64,000 nucleotides of DNA from NCBI GenBank assembly GCA_947493695.1, contig CANLSF010000001.1:682001-746000 (forward strand), written 5' to 3'. Shown here one piece after another: positions 8,626 through 18,088 of the stretch (the stretch's first letter is position 1; each line of letters opens with the position of its first letter). This stretch comes from an uncultured Kiloniellaceae bacterium (GTDB taxonomy: Bacteria; Pseudomonadota; Alphaproteobacteria; Kiloniellales; Kiloniellaceae). Under the pieces are notes generated by a model. It worked only from the letters and a program-made list of their open reading frames with translations, made no database searches and had not been told where the DNA came from. The position numbers and the translations under genes are program-made.

Positions 8626-9162
8626 TTGCGCGCGATTGACTCCATCAGCATCTTTTTGGGCAATCTTGCTGCCTGGTTGTTTGTCGCGACCGGGGCAATG
8701 CTTACCTATGAAGTTATCGCCCGCTACGCGCTGAATGCGCCGACGATTTGGGCAGCCGAGCTCTCACAAATTCTAATGATTGCGGGGGTGTTCATGGCCC
8801 TGGGCGTCACCCTGCATCGCCGCCAGCACATCATGATTGAAGCCCTCTATGTGCGCTTCAATCCCCTCGGGCAGAAACTGGCCGACAGTCTGACCCTGCT
8901 GTTCATCGGGATCTTCGCCGCCGTGGTCTGCTACTGGGGTTTCGACATTGCCCTGGATTCCTATCTGAAAAACCGCTCCAGCGGCACCATGCTCAACATT
9001 CCGAACTGGTGGAGCGAAGCGCTGGTTCCTCTGGGTCTCGGCATCCTGTGTCTGCAATGCCTGGCGGAGCTGGTGCGGGTCTGGAAAGGATCTCGCCGGA
9101 CCGGATCCGGCTGGCGCAAACCGGGCAATCATGAAGGACATCTCGGCGAGGACGACGCGTGA
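8626..9162 (+). CDS. dctQ: TRAP transporter small membrane subunit, DctQ family
   Basis: 178 aa from TTG 8626, with AGGGGG six bases upstream; a GTG at 8622 leads to an immediate stop. Four hydrophobic segments are visible (about 7-28, 43-60, 83-106, 125-148). The family pattern YEVIARYALNAPTIWAAELS and the HRRQHIMIEALY loop after helix 2 are clear. It pairs with the large DctM subunit in the inner membrane. Its TGA overlaps the GTG of dctM by four bases (GTGA), implying translational coupling. The C-terminus is polar and slightly long. Confidence 0.9.
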   Translation: MRAIDSISIFLGNLAAWLFVATGAMLTYEVIARYALNAPTIWAAELSQILMIAGVFMALGVTLHRRQHIMIEALYVRFNPLGQKLADSLTLLFIGIFAAVVCYWGFDIALDSYLKNRSSGTMLNIPNWWSEALVPLGLGILCLQCLAELVRVWKGSRRTGSGWRKPGNHEGHLGEDDA

Positions 9163-10433
9163 CCACAATCCTGATCCTTGTTGCCCTCTTCTCACTCCTG
9201 CTCGCCGGCGTCCCGGTCGCCTTCGTGCTGGGCGGGCTGGGATTCATCCTGCTCGCCATCGGCGGGTTCTCGCCCCTGATGGTACCCCAGTCCCTGCTGG
9301 GCGGGCTGGACAACTTTATTCTGCTGTCGGTGCCCTTGTTCCTGCTGATGTCGAACGTGCTGCTGAAAGGCGGTGTCGGGCGCGATCTCTTTGCCGCGGT
9401 CCAGGCCTGGGTCGGCCACTGGCCGGGCGGACTGGCCGTGGCCACGGTCATCTCCTGCGGCCTCTTCGCGGCGATTTCCGGCAGCTCGGTCGCGACCGCG
9501 GCCACCATCGCTACCGTTGCTATTCCGGAGATGGAATCCCGCGGTTATCCCAGAAAGTTCGTGCTTGGTCTTCTGGCGGCCGGAGGCACGCTCGGCATCC
9601 TCATTCCGCCCTCAATCCCCTTGATCGTCTTCGGTTTTATCACCGAGGAATCGGTGATCAAGCTCTTCCTGGCAGGCATCGGCCCGGGTCTGATCCTGGT
9701 GGGCCTCTTCATTCTTTTCTCGATGGGCTACGCGATCTTTTCCGCCGACTATCAGAAATCGGAAAAAGCCTCCTGGCAGGTCCGCATGGCCGCCAGCAAG
9801 CGCGCCCTCCCCTCGGTCGCTCTGGCAACGCTGATCGTCTGGGGTATCTACTGGGGCATCTTCACACCGACTGAGGCCGCAGCCGTCGGCTTCACCGCAG
9901 CCCTGATCATCACCGCCTTCATTCTGCGTTCCCTCGACTGGGCCGGGTTCAAAGCCGCCGTAATCGACAGTATGGTGACCAGCGTCACGATCCTGATGAT
10001 CGTCGCGGGTGCAAAGATCTTCGGCAAGGCCATCACGCTTTACCGAATCCCGCAGGATATTTCGATGTTCATCGCCGGCAACTTCAATGAGGCCTGGCTC
10101 TTTATCCTGGCGGTTTCCATCCTGCTGGTGATCATGGGGTTCTTCCTGGAGGCCCTCTCCATGATGCTGATCATGGTGCCGGTTCTGGCGCCGTCGCTGA
10201 TTCCCCTGGGGATCGATCCCATCTGGTTCGGCATCTTTTTCGTGATCCTGATCGAGATTGCGCTGATTACGCCTCCCGTCGGTCTCAACCTCTATGTGAT
10301 ACAAGCCGTCGGAAAGGCCAGAATCGGCGAAGTCGCAGCGGGAGTCTGGCCGTTCCTTCTGCTTATGCTCTTCACTGTCCTGCTGTGTTATCTCTTCCCG
10401 GATCTTGTGCTCTATATTCCTTTCAAACTGTAA
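9159..10433 (+). CDS. dctM: TRAP transporter large membrane subunit, DctM family
   Basis: 424 aa, GTG start overlapping dctQ. Inner-membrane channel subunit driving Na+/H+-coupled uptake. Visible motifs: GVPVAFVLGGLGFILLAIGG at the N-terminus, GGLAVATVISCGLFAAISGS (about 88-107), GGTLGILIPPSIPLIVFG (about 140-157), and the late ITPPVGLNLYVI. About 12 hydrophobic segments; length is normal for the family. Followed by 100 bases to the M24 gene, without a clear terminator. Confidence 0.92.
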   Translation: MTTILILVALFSLLLAGVPVAFVLGGLGFILLAIGGFSPLMVPQSLLGGLDNFILLSVPLFLLMSNVLLKGGVGRDLFAAVQAWVGHWPGGLAVATVISCGLFAAISGSSVATAATIATVAIPEMESRGYPRKFVLGLLAAGGTLGILIPPSIPLIVFGFITEESVIKLFLAGIGPGLILVGLFILFSMGYAIFSADYQKSEKASWQVRMAASKRALPSVALATLIVWGIYWGIFTPTEAAAVGFTAALIITAFILRSLDWAGFKAAVIDSMVTSVTILMIVAGAKIFGKAITLYRIPQDISMFIAGNFNEAWLFILAVSILLVIMGFFLEALSMMLIMVPVLAPSLIPLGIDPIWFGIFFVILIEIALITPPVGLNLYVIQAVGKARIGEVAAGVWPFLLLMLFTVLLCYLFPDLVLYIPFKL

Positions 10434-10533
10434 CGCCACCGGGCCGCTGAAACCCGGACCGACGTCTGGGCGGGTATTTCCGGGTGTTCGCTGACTAACA
10501 AGTTGCAATCAAAGAGGAATTGCTCGACAAATA

Positions 10534-11766
10534 GTGTCGGAACCTGTGCCACAATATCATGGTCGTAGGCTTATGAGCGGATCGAGTGTTTTGTACGAGT
10601 TGCGTCCGGCGCCGGAGCGGGGCTTCCCGGAATCTGAGTTCGCGTCACGGCTGGAGGCCGCTCAGCGGCTTATGTCAGCGCAACGCATGAGCGCGCTGCT
10701 GCTGTCCACCGAGCCTGAGGTCCGTTATTTTTCGGGCTTTCTGACACAGTTCTGGCAAAGTCCGACCCGGCCCTGGTTCCTTGTGATTCCAGCGAAAGGC
10801 AAACCGATCGCAATCATTCCGGCCATCGGTGCCGACGTGATGGCACGGACCTGGATCGAGGACATCCGCACCTGGTCTTCGCCTCGTCCGGAGGACGACG
10901 GAGTTACGCTGCTGACCACGGCCTTGCGCGACGCTGCTGGAACAACCGGCAGGATCGGCGTTCCCATGGGACCGGAAACGCACCTGCGCATGCCGCTGGC
11001 CGATTTCGACAAGATCCGCAATGGACTGCACGGAAACGACTTTGTCGATGCAACCGGCATCCTGCGCAGCCTGCGCATGGTCAAGTCAGAGATCGAGATC
11101 GACAAAATCCAGCACATCTGCGGCGTTGCTTCCAGCGCCTTCGAAGCGCTGCCGGAATTGCTTTCTGAAGAACAGACCGAGATTGAGGCCTTCAAGACCT
11201 TCAAGACCGAACTCCTGCACCGGGGGGCTGACGACGTGCCCTATCTGGTCGGTGGTGCCGGTCAGAACGGATACGACGACATCATCTCACCCCCATCAAA
11301 CCGTCGCTTTCAGCAGCAGGATCTGCTGATTCTCGACACAGGCGCGGTCTTCGACGGGTACTTCTGTGACTTCGACCGCAACTTCTCATTCGGCAAAGCC
11401 ACCGACGAAGTACGCCGTGCTTACGATACGGTCTATGCGGCAACTCAGGCCGGCTTCCGTGCAGCGCGCCCCGGTGCCACCACCAGTGACCTCTTCAGGG
11501 CCATGTGGCGGGTGCTGGAGGAAGGCGGCGCACTGGGCAACGATGTCGGGCGCCTCGGTCATGGTCTCGGAATGCAGCTGACCGAATGGCCCTCAAACAC
11601 GGCGACCGACGGCACTCTGCTGGTGCCCAACATGGTGCTTACCCTGGAACCGGGCATGGCCTTTGCGCCCGGCAAGCTCATGGTGCATGAAGAAAACATC
11701 GTCATTCGGGACGGCGGTGCCGAGTGGCTGACCCGCAGGGCGCCTGCGGAACTGCCTGAAATATAG
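10534..11766 (+). CDS. M24-family Xaa-Pro dipeptidase/creatinase-like hydrolase
   Basis: 410 aa, cytoplasmic. The full M24 metal set is visible: D268 (LILDTG), D279 (FCDFDRNF), H343 (RLGHGLG), E372 (TLEPGM) and E386/E387 (VHEEN). Canonical metal spacing suggests a working di-metal hydrolase such as an Xaa-Pro dipeptidase or a creatinase-like amidohydrolase; the substrate is unknown. The annotated GTG 10534 has GAGGAA about 15 bases away, so ATG 10573 (MSGSSVLYELRP) is a reasonable alternative start. It lies between the TRAP genes and a racemase-like gene in the same direction and may act on the TRAP-imported compound. It does not resemble ectoine hydrolase near the His motif. Confidence 0.85.
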   Translation: MSEPVPQYHGRRLMSGSSVLYELRPAPERGFPESEFASRLEAAQRLMSAQRMSALLLSTEPEVRYFSGFLTQFWQSPTRPWFLVIPAKGKPIAIIPAIGADVMARTWIEDIRTWSSPRPEDDGVTLLTTALRDAAGTTGRIGVPMGPETHLRMPLADFDKIRNGLHGNDFVDATGILRSLRMVKSEIEIDKIQHICGVASSAFEALPELLSEEQTEIEAFKTFKTELLHRGADDVPYLVGGAGQNGYDDIISPPSNRRFQQQDLLILDTGAVFDGYFCDFDRNFSFGKATDEVRRAYDTVYAATQAGFRAARPGATTSDLFRAMWRVLEEGGALGNDVGRLGHGLGMQLTEWPSNTATDGTLLVPNMVLTLEPGMAFAPGKLMVHEENIVIRDGGAEWLTRRAPAELPEI

Positions 11767-11833
11767 TGCGCTAAAGGGCGAGAGTCTGCGAGTATCGTCG
11801 CCAGACCCTCATTAAAGCGGGAGGTTTCGAGAC

Positions 11834-12646
11834 ATGACTGCATTGGATTACGCGCATGCACCCGCCACGGGGTTGCCGTTCGATATCGATCCCGGCCTCG
11901 GCCACCGCGCCAAACTGGGCCTGATTGTCCTGGAGACCGACCAGACCATCGAGCAGGAGTTCCGCAGTCTGCTGGACCTGGACGGCGTCGCGTTGTTCCA
12001 CAGCCGCATCCCCAGCGACCCTGAAGTCACCGCCGAGACCCTTGCGCAGATGGAGGCCGACCTGCCTACCGCCGCAAGGCTGCTGCCCGGCGCAGTGGGC
12101 CTGGATGTGGTAGGTTACGGCTGTACGTCAGGCACGACCATTATCGGCGAGGAAAAAGTCGCGGCCGCGGTCAAAACGGGCCTGCAGGCAAACGCAAATA
12201 CTGGCTCCAACCAAACTTCGGTCACCAATCCCCTCACGGCGGTCAAGACGTCGCTGCGCGCGCTGGAGGCCACCTCAATTGGCTTTGTCACGCCCTACCT
12301 GCCCGAGGTCACCGGCGCCATGCGTGGGCATCTGGAGCAACAGGGTTTTAAGATCCCGGAGATCGCGTCCTTCAATCAGAGTGAGGAAGACATCGTTGCG
12401 CGCATTGCGCCGGCCTCAATCCTGGATGCAATCATCTCGGTCGGGCGGAACGACGTTTGCGATGCAGTCTTTGTTTCCTGCACGAACCTGCGGGTGCTTG
12501 GCGTGATTGAGGAGGCAGAGGCGGAGCTTGGGAAAGCTGTGATCTCGAGCAATCTGGCACTGGCATGGCACATGCTGCGCCTCGCCGGCGTTGCAGAGAG
12601 TCTGCCCGGTCGTGGCAAGCTCTTCTCCAGAACACTGCCTTCCTAA
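11834..12646 (+). CDS. Asp/Glu racemase / maleate isomerase / arylmalonate decarboxylase family enzyme
   Basis: 270 aa, ATG 11834 with GGGAGG about ten bases upstream. Two family cysteines sit in the expected loops: Cys97 in VGYGCTSGT and Cys216 in FVSCTNLR. Both are needed in racemases and maleate cis-trans isomerases, whereas arylmalonate decarboxylases keep only one, so isomerase/racemase chemistry is favoured. Also visible are ANTGSNQTSVTNPLTAV and IGFVTPYLPEV, typical of the maleate-isomerase-like branch. Probably the last gene of the TRAP transcription unit. Its end overlaps azlD on the opposite strand by four bases. Confidence 0.85.
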   Translation: MTALDYAHAPATGLPFDIDPGLGHRAKLGLIVLETDQTIEQEFRSLLDLDGVALFHSRIPSDPEVTAETLAQMEADLPTAARLLPGAVGLDVVGYGCTSGTTIIGEEKVAAAVKTGLQANANTGSNQTSVTNPLTAVKTSLRALEATSIGFVTPYLPEVTGAMRGHLEQQGFKIPEIASFNQSEEDIVARIAPASILDAIISVGRNDVCDAVFVSCTNLRVLGVIEEAEAELGKAVISSNLALAWHMLRLAGVAESLPGRGKLFSRTLPS

Positions 12647-12939
12647 GCCAGCAACGCCCGCAGCACGACAACCGTCGCCAGGCCCGCGGCAACACTCATC
12701 ATCAGCGACGCGCGAAGCGCCACCAGGCCTGCAACCAGGATCGCCAGCGCCTCGGCACTGCCGTTGGTGAAAATCGAGGGCGCAACCAGCGCCGTCAGAA
12801 TAGCCGTCGGGACAGCGGAAAGAGCCGCCTTCGCGCGGTGATGAATCTCACCGAATCTGGACAGGATCACGTGGCCGCCGATGCGCGTAAGATAGGTGAC
12901 GCAGGCACAGGCAAGGATGAGCGCGACCGTATTATGCAT
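12643..12939 (-). CDS. azlD: Branched-chain amino-acid exporter small subunit, AzlD family
   Basis: 98 aa, inner membrane, about four hydrophobic segments. Family pattern: CVTYLTRIGGHVIL near the N-terminus, then ALSAVPTAILTALVAPSIF. AzlD works with AzlC; the pair exports branched-chain or related amino acids in characterised systems. The start overlaps the end of azlC by eight bases, a typical two-gene operon. No ribosome site beyond the one inside azlC is needed. Confidence 0.88.
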   Translation of the reverse strand: MHNTVALILACACVTYLTRIGGHVILSRFGEIHHRAKAALSAVPTAILTALVAPSIFTNGSAEALAILVAGLVALRASLMMSVAAGLATVVVLRALLA

Positions 12940-13657
12940 TCTTCTGCTCCAACTGCCCTAATTCGTCTGATTCAGGACGGCTGAGAACCGCAGCGACCAC
13001 CAGACCGGCAAGTCCGCCCAGTGTGATGTGCCAGGGGGTTCCAATCGTAAAATACACCGCCAGAGACACAACGCCGCTGACCACCAGAACCGGCAGAAAA
13101 CTCGGGCGCTTATGAAATCCGACGACCAGGCCGGTGAAGTAGAGCGGCAGAATGAAGTCGACACCGTATCTCTCGACATTTTCAATCAGCGAGCCGAATA
13201 AGGCGCCAAGACTGCTCGTGACGATCCAGGTGACATAGACAGTGGCCGCATAGGCGAAGTAATAGGTCGGACGCAATCCGCTGCGCGCCGCACGTGCTTC
13301 CGAAGCCGCATACTGGGGGTCGACCAGAAAGAAAAACGCCAACGCCTTCTGCGGGCCCGAAAAGTTCCCCATACTTCTGCCAATCGCGGCCGAGTACAAA
13401 ACATGCCGGAAGTTGATTGCGAAAACCGACAGCACCACGGACCAGGCCGGGACACCCTGTCCCAGGAGCTCGACCATCACGTACTGGCTGGCGACCGCGT
13501 AGATTGTGAGACAGGCCAACAGCATTTCCTGGAAGCTCAAGCCCTGCTCAATCGCAACAGCACCAAACACCGCTGAAAATGGCGCGACAGCAACAAGAAC
13601 AGGCGCGGCGTCTTTTACGCCATCGCTTATTTCGGCAAAACGGCTTATCTCGGACAT
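12932..13657 (-). CDS. azlC: Branched-chain amino-acid exporter large subunit, AzlC family
   Basis: 241 aa, ATG 13657. Family signature: GVKDAAPVLVAVAPFSAVFG, then the ASQYVMVELLGQG segment and INFRHVLYSAAIGRSM. Several hydrophobic helices are visible and the length is normal. It forms the two-component exporter with AzlD. It is transcribed away from the XRE-cupin regulator across a 112-bp spacer packed with inverted repeats, which suggests local regulation by that protein. Confidence 0.9.
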   Translation of the reverse strand: MSEISRFAEISDGVKDAAPVLVAVAPFSAVFGAVAIEQGLSFQEMLLACLTIYAVASQYVMVELLGQGVPAWSVVLSVFAINFRHVLYSAAIGRSMGNFSGPQKALAFFFLVDPQYAASEARAARSGLRPTYYFAYAATVYVTWIVTSSLGALFGSLIENVERYGVDFILPLYFTGLVVGFHKRPSFLPVLVVSGVVSLAVYFTIGTPWHITLGGLAGLVVAAVLSRPESDELGQLEQKNA

Positions 13658-13672
13658 GAATCTCTACTCAAT

Positions 13673-13742
13673 CGAACAATGTTCGTTATAATGAACAATA
13701 AGAATACGTTCGTCAAATCGAACGATCGACATTATAACGAAC
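13673..13742. promoter_or_regulatory. Cluster of CGAAC/GTTCG inverted repeats (XRE operator array)
   Basis: Within 70 bp of the azlC/regulator spacer: CGAACA-A-TGTTCG (13673-13685); CGTTCG-N6-CGAACG (13707-13724); and a 12-bp pair GTTCGTTATAAT (13681-13692) with its exact complement ATTATAACGAAC (13731-13742). The half-site GTTCG/CGAAC therefore recurs at least six times. Placement between divergent azlC and the XRE-cupin gene makes it the probable binding region for that regulator, controlling both transcripts. Confidence 0.7.
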
Positions 13743-13769
13743 ACCAATGTGCCGAGCGGGGGTGGCTGA

Positions 13770-14318
13770 ATGACACCGATTACCCTGATCGCCAGGGCGA
13801 TACAGAAAGAACGAAGCCGTGCGGACATGAGTCTCTCGGCCCTGGCCTCCAAAGCGGGTCTGGCAAAATCCACCCTGTCGCAATTGGAAGCGGGCCAGGG
13901 AAACCCGAGCGTAGAAACCCTCTGGGCAATTGCCTCCGCCCTGGATATTCCCTTCAGCTTCCTCTTCGAAGCCCCACAGCCCGAGGTCACGATCATCAGA
14001 GCGGACGAAGGCGTGCAGCTCTCCTCCGAAGACTCAGAGATGTCTGCAACCCTGCTTGCGAACTGTCCTCCGACCAGCAGAAGAGACCTCTACCGCATGC
14101 AACTGCATAAAGGATCGGTCAGGCGGTCCGGACCGCATCCACAGGGTACGATTGAGCATGCATTCATCGCGAGCGGGCGCGTTCGGTTAGGACCGGCCGG
14201 CAGCAGCGAGGAACTTGGTCCCGCCGATTACTTTCGTTATCCGGCGGACGTCGACCACGCCTATGAAGCCCTGACGGACCAGGCCATGCTTATGCTCGTG
14301 ATCGAGAGTCCACGCTGA
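13770..14318 (+). CDS. XRE-family transcriptional regulator with C-terminal cupin
   Basis: 182 aa, ATG 13770 with GGGGGTGG upstream. The N-terminal helix-turn-helix (about residues 5-65) includes MSLSALASKAGLAKSTLSQ and LEAGQGNPSVETLWAIA. The C-terminal cupin (about 95-180) has HPQGTIEHAFIASGRVRLG and ADYFRYPADVDHAYEAL, the usual small-molecule pocket. Such proteins normally sense an amino acid or polyamine. Adjacent to and divergent from azlCD, so the effector may be a branched-chain or other amino acid (inference). Probably binds the GTTCG repeats upstream and may regulate itself. Confidence 0.88.
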   Translation: MTPITLIARAIQKERSRADMSLSALASKAGLAKSTLSQLEAGQGNPSVETLWAIASALDIPFSFLFEAPQPEVTIIRADEGVQLSSEDSEMSATLLANCPPTSRRDLYRMQLHKGSVRRSGPHPQGTIEHAFIASGRVRLGPAGSSEELGPADYFRYPADVDHAYEALTDQAMLMLVIESPR

Positions 14319-14414
14319 AGGATGCGCCACAGACACCGCTGCGCCGCCGGTAAGGCCGACCGGCCTTGAGTAAGGCCTAAGTCATTGACTTTTTTTCGGG
14401 AAAAGAAGGAAACA

Positions 14415-14489
14415 TGGAGCGGGCGATGAGATTCGAACTCACGACCCTAACCTTGGCAAGGTTATGCTCTACCCCTGAGCTACGCCCGC
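14415..14489 (-). tRNA. tRNA-Gly (anticodon GCC)
   Basis: Reverse strand reads GCGGGCG acceptor arm, a D-arm GCTC...GAGC, anticodon stem TAACC/GGTTA around the loop TTGCCAA (anticodon GCC), a T-arm with GTTCGAATC, and the paired CGCCCGC. This is followed by discriminator T and an encoded CCA (14415-14417). All stems pair. An apparent in-frame extension of the next forward gene runs through this tRNA antisense and is not coding. Confidence 0.97.
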
Positions 14490-14719
14490 ATCATCATGTT
14501 CGGCGGCGGAGATACCGCCTTTCCGCGGGCAATGCAAGCCCCAGCTCTCCGATTTTTTTATTTTTCTTTTCCACACAGGCTCTGCCGCTTCAAAGACATA
14601 ACCCGATTTGCCGCAGCGATGCTGCACTTCGGGCTTGCGGGAGGCGCATTTCGAACGTTATCAGGCTATGCAAGATCGCGACACTGCACAGCCCTCAGAG
14701 TTATACTGGAAAGACCCCC

Positions 14720-15265
14720 ATGTCGGACAGCGAACAGAAAGACCCCCTCCCCACAAGCCCGCAGCAGCTTTTCGACTGTTTCAGGGAATTGGACATTGAG
14801 ACCCGCACCGTCGAGCACGCGCCGGTCTTTACGGTGGAAGAAGCCAAGTCGGTCCGGGACGACCTGCCGGGCGGCCACAGCAAGAACCTCTTCCTGCGCA
14901 ACAAGAAGGGCGAGATGTGGCTGGTCACCTGTTTCGAAGACCGCAAAATCGATCTCAAGGCGCTCGGCACCGCCCTGGGGGCCGGACGCATCTCCTTCGG
15001 CTCCGCGGATCGCCTGCGCGCTCACCTGGGGGTAGAACCAGGCGCCGTCACACCTTTTGCGGTGATCAACGACCGAGAGGCAAAGGTGCAGTTCGTTCTG
15101 GACCAGGGCATGCTGAATAGCGATCCCCTGAACTTCCACCCCCTGGTCAACAGCATGACAACCGCGATTGCACCTGCGGACCTGATCAAATTCCTTGAGG
15201 CACAAGATCATGCGCCCAGGCTCATTGACCTGGAAGCGGTCGAGTCACAGGACACAGCAAGCTGA
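14720..15265 (+). CDS. Prolyl-tRNA editing protein (YbaK/ProX-type deacylase)
   Basis: 181 aa from ATG 14720; the reading frame is open further upstream but crosses the tRNA. Clears mischarged aminoacyl-tRNA(Pro), typically Ala-tRNA(Pro), in trans. Family features: VEHAPVFTVEEAKSV (about 32-46), GGHSKNLFLRNKKG with the conserved catalytic-region lysine (about 51-64), GRISFGSADRL, and GAVTPFAVINDREAKVQFVL. Length is typical of the free-standing PrdX/ProX branch. GGAAAG is a weak ribosome site. Monocistronic by spacing. Confidence 0.9.
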   Translation: MSDSEQKDPLPTSPQQLFDCFRELDIETRTVEHAPVFTVEEAKSVRDDLPGGHSKNLFLRNKKGEMWLVTCFEDRKIDLKALGTALGAGRISFGSADRLRAHLGVEPGAVTPFAVINDREAKVQFVLDQGMLNSDPLNFHPLVNSMTTAIAPADLIKFLEAQDHAPRLIDLEAVESQDTAS

Positions 15266-15486
15266 CTCAGCCGATGGTCGCAGAACCTCTTGACGCTTCG
15301 CCATATGCCGCAGAATTGCTGGTTGTAACGGCTTGCTTTCCTTGACCAGAGCCGCCATGTAAATTGCGATTGCACAGAAATACGGCAGTCGGAGAGCGCG
15401 ATTTGTATTCTTCCCTGGGTAGGGATCAGACTCTAAATCGGCTGCAGCCAACAGTACTCAGGCAAATGTTGCGCCGGAGACCTTGA

Positions 15487-16437
<951 letters not shown>

Positions 16438-16604
16438 CACGGAAGTGTTCGAATAAAACTGCCTGCGCCTGGGCACTTCGGCTTTAGGCACTGGCTTTTC
16501 TGGGACGGAAGCGTGAAGGGAACGATAAAGCGCGCCATGAGCAACACGACGTCAGAGATCATGCATCCCTTGAAGGTGCACAGGCTTGAGGCCGGGGTGG
16601 CAGA

Positions 16605-17300
16605 ATGAACCGCTCCATGTTCACGTCGTCGTTCGACGATTTGCCGGCTGAGATTCCTGTGTTTCCCTTGTCCGGTGTGTTGTTGTTGCCGGGTGGTCAC
16701 CTGCCCCTGAACATCTTCGAACCCCGTTACCTCGCAATGATCGACTCAGCGCTTAAGGGCGACCGCATCATAGGTATGGTGCAACCGAGTGAAGAGGACA
16801 GCTCCAATACGCCTCTTCAGGCCCCGCCGCCGGACCAACCGCAACTCTACGGAACCGGTTGCGCCGGCCGGATCAACGCCTTCAGCGAAACCGAAGATGG
16901 CCGCTATCTTATCACGCTGGCAGGTGTGATCCGCTTCGAAATTTCCTCTGAACTGGAGATCGAAAAAGGGTTCCGGCGGGTCGCAGCGAACTATCAGCGC
17001 TTCAAAGAGGACCTCGTCCCCGCCGAGGTGAGCATAGACCGCGAACATCTGCTTGAAACCCTGCGCGGCTATTTCACGTCGCAGGGAATACAGGGTGATT
17101 GGGAAGCGATCGGCCAAACCGACGACGAACACCTCGTGACATCTCTGGCGATGATCTGTCCCTTCGCGGCCTCGGAAAAACAGCTTTTGCTGGAAGCCGG
17201 CACTTTGCAGGAGCGCACCGAAACGCTGACCAAGATCATGGAAATGGCGATCCACCAGCCGGGCGCCGACAAGTCCAGCAGCGGTTTCTCAACGCACTAA
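16605..17300 (+). CDS. LON substrate-binding domain protein
   Basis: 231 aa stand-alone LON N-terminal domain with no ATPase or protease part. Motifs: DLPAEIPVFPLSGVLLLPGG (about 8-27), LPLNIFEPRYLAMIDSAL, then YGTGCAGRINAFSETEDGRY. Function unresolved; the domain binds substrates in Lon protease. Usually found beside thioredoxin/YbbN and Trm112 genes in alphaproteobacteria, but here Trm112 is about 6 kb away, beyond the glucuronide genes. Confidence 0.9.
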   Translation: MNRSMFTSSFDDLPAEIPVFPLSGVLLLPGGHLPLNIFEPRYLAMIDSALKGDRIIGMVQPSEEDSSNTPLQAPPPDQPQLYGTGCAGRINAFSETEDGRYLITLAGVIRFEISSELEIEKGFRRVAANYQRFKEDLVPAEVSIDREHLLETLRGYFTSQGIQGDWEAIGQTDDEHLVTSLAMICPFAASEKQLLLEAGTLQERTETLTKIMEMAIHQPGADKSSSGFSTH

Positions 17301-17347
17301 GGAAGACCCGCTCTGTGGACGGATTGTAATCCTCTGGTCCGGAACGG

Positions 17348-18088
17348 CTAGCCTGCCGAAACGGCGGGCGAATAGAGATAACCGTCAAATTCGGGATCAC
17401 CCACGTCCGAGAGTTCGAGCAGCGTAAGCCTGACATTTTCGAGATGCTGCCACATCGACTGTCGCGCGCCTTCGACGTCGCGGTGTCGCAAGGCCTCAAG
17501 AATCACAGCATGGTCGTTGAGCCACTTTCCCCTGTAGCTGAAATCGAAGATCCGGCCATGCAACCGGTCCCACATGGGGTTGGCTTCGCGTTTTGACCAG
17601 AGACTCTCCACCTGATCGACCAGCACACTGTTTTGCGTGGCCTCGGCGATCAGGCGGTGGAACTGCCGGTCGGCATTATAGTCTTCGACCTTGTTCTCGA
17701 TCGCCTGACGTTCAAGTTCCAGAGTTTCCCGCAGATTTACGATGTCGGCTTTGGTGACCGTCGTGGCGGCAAAACCGGCGATGCTGCTTTCCAGCAACTG
17801 ACGGGCCTGCAGCAATTCAAAGGGACCGAAGTCGACGCGTGAGATCCGCGAATGTGCTTGGCTGGCGTCGGTCACATAACTGCCGGAGCCTTTGCGAACG
17901 TCAAGATAACCTTCGATTTCCAGCATGATGAAGGCTTCACGCACAAGAGAACGGCTGATTCCCATTTCTACCGAGATTTGACGCTCAGTCGGAAACTTAT
18001 CACCGGGCTGAAAGGCTTCGCGGCCGATGCGCTCGATCAACGCTTGCGCAACTTCCTGATAGCGGCGTTTGGTGGGTCCTTCGCTCAC
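17348..18088 (-). CDS. uxuR: GntR/FadR-type regulator, UxuR-like
   Basis: 246 aa. N-terminal winged helix (about 8-75): PGDKFPTERQISVEMGISRS, then LVREAFIMLEIEGYLDVRKG. C-terminal FCD effector domain. Long stretches match my memory of E. coli UxuR, including GPFELLQARQLLESSIAGFA, the NPMWDRLH region, MWQHLENVRLTLLE and EFDGYL near the end. UxuR represses glucuronate genes and responds to a hexuronate-pathway intermediate. Its start overlaps uidA's stop by four bases; it is the last gene of dctP-uidA-uxuR. Two boxes resembling UxuR/FadR-class sites lie in the divergent promoter at 21104-21138. Confidence 0.88.
   Translation of the reverse strand: MSEGPTKRRYQEVAQALIERIGREAFQPGDKFPTERQISVEMGISRSLVREAFIMLEIEGYLDVRKGSGSYVTDASQAHSRISRVDFGPFELLQARQLLESSIAGFAATTVTKADIVNLRETLELERQAIENKVEDYNADRQFHRLIAEATQNSVLVDQVESLWSKREANPMWDRLHGRIFDFSYRGKWLNDHAVILEALRHRDVEGARQSMWQHLENVRLTLLELSDVGDPEFDGYLYSPAVSAG

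Noticed and set aside
9612-10508. 298-aa reverse ORF over dctM
   Set aside because: Composition (Asp, Gln, His, Gly) is typical of antisense translation of a membrane protein.
6324-12646. Ectoine-degradation (eut/doe plus ueh) assignment of the first TRAP cluster
   Set aside because: The M24 protein at 10534 keeps the HGLG...EPG metal pattern unlike recalled DoeA/EutD, and eutB, eutC and eutE partners are absent.
13681-13696. LexA (SOS) box reading of the GTTC...GAAC repeat
   Set aside because: Alphaproteobacterial LexA prefers direct GTTC-N7-GTTC repeats; these are inverted repeats beside a dedicated regulator.
14414-14719. Upstream extension of the prolyl-tRNA editing gene
   Set aside because: The extension runs through tRNA-Gly; ATG 14720 gives normal family length.
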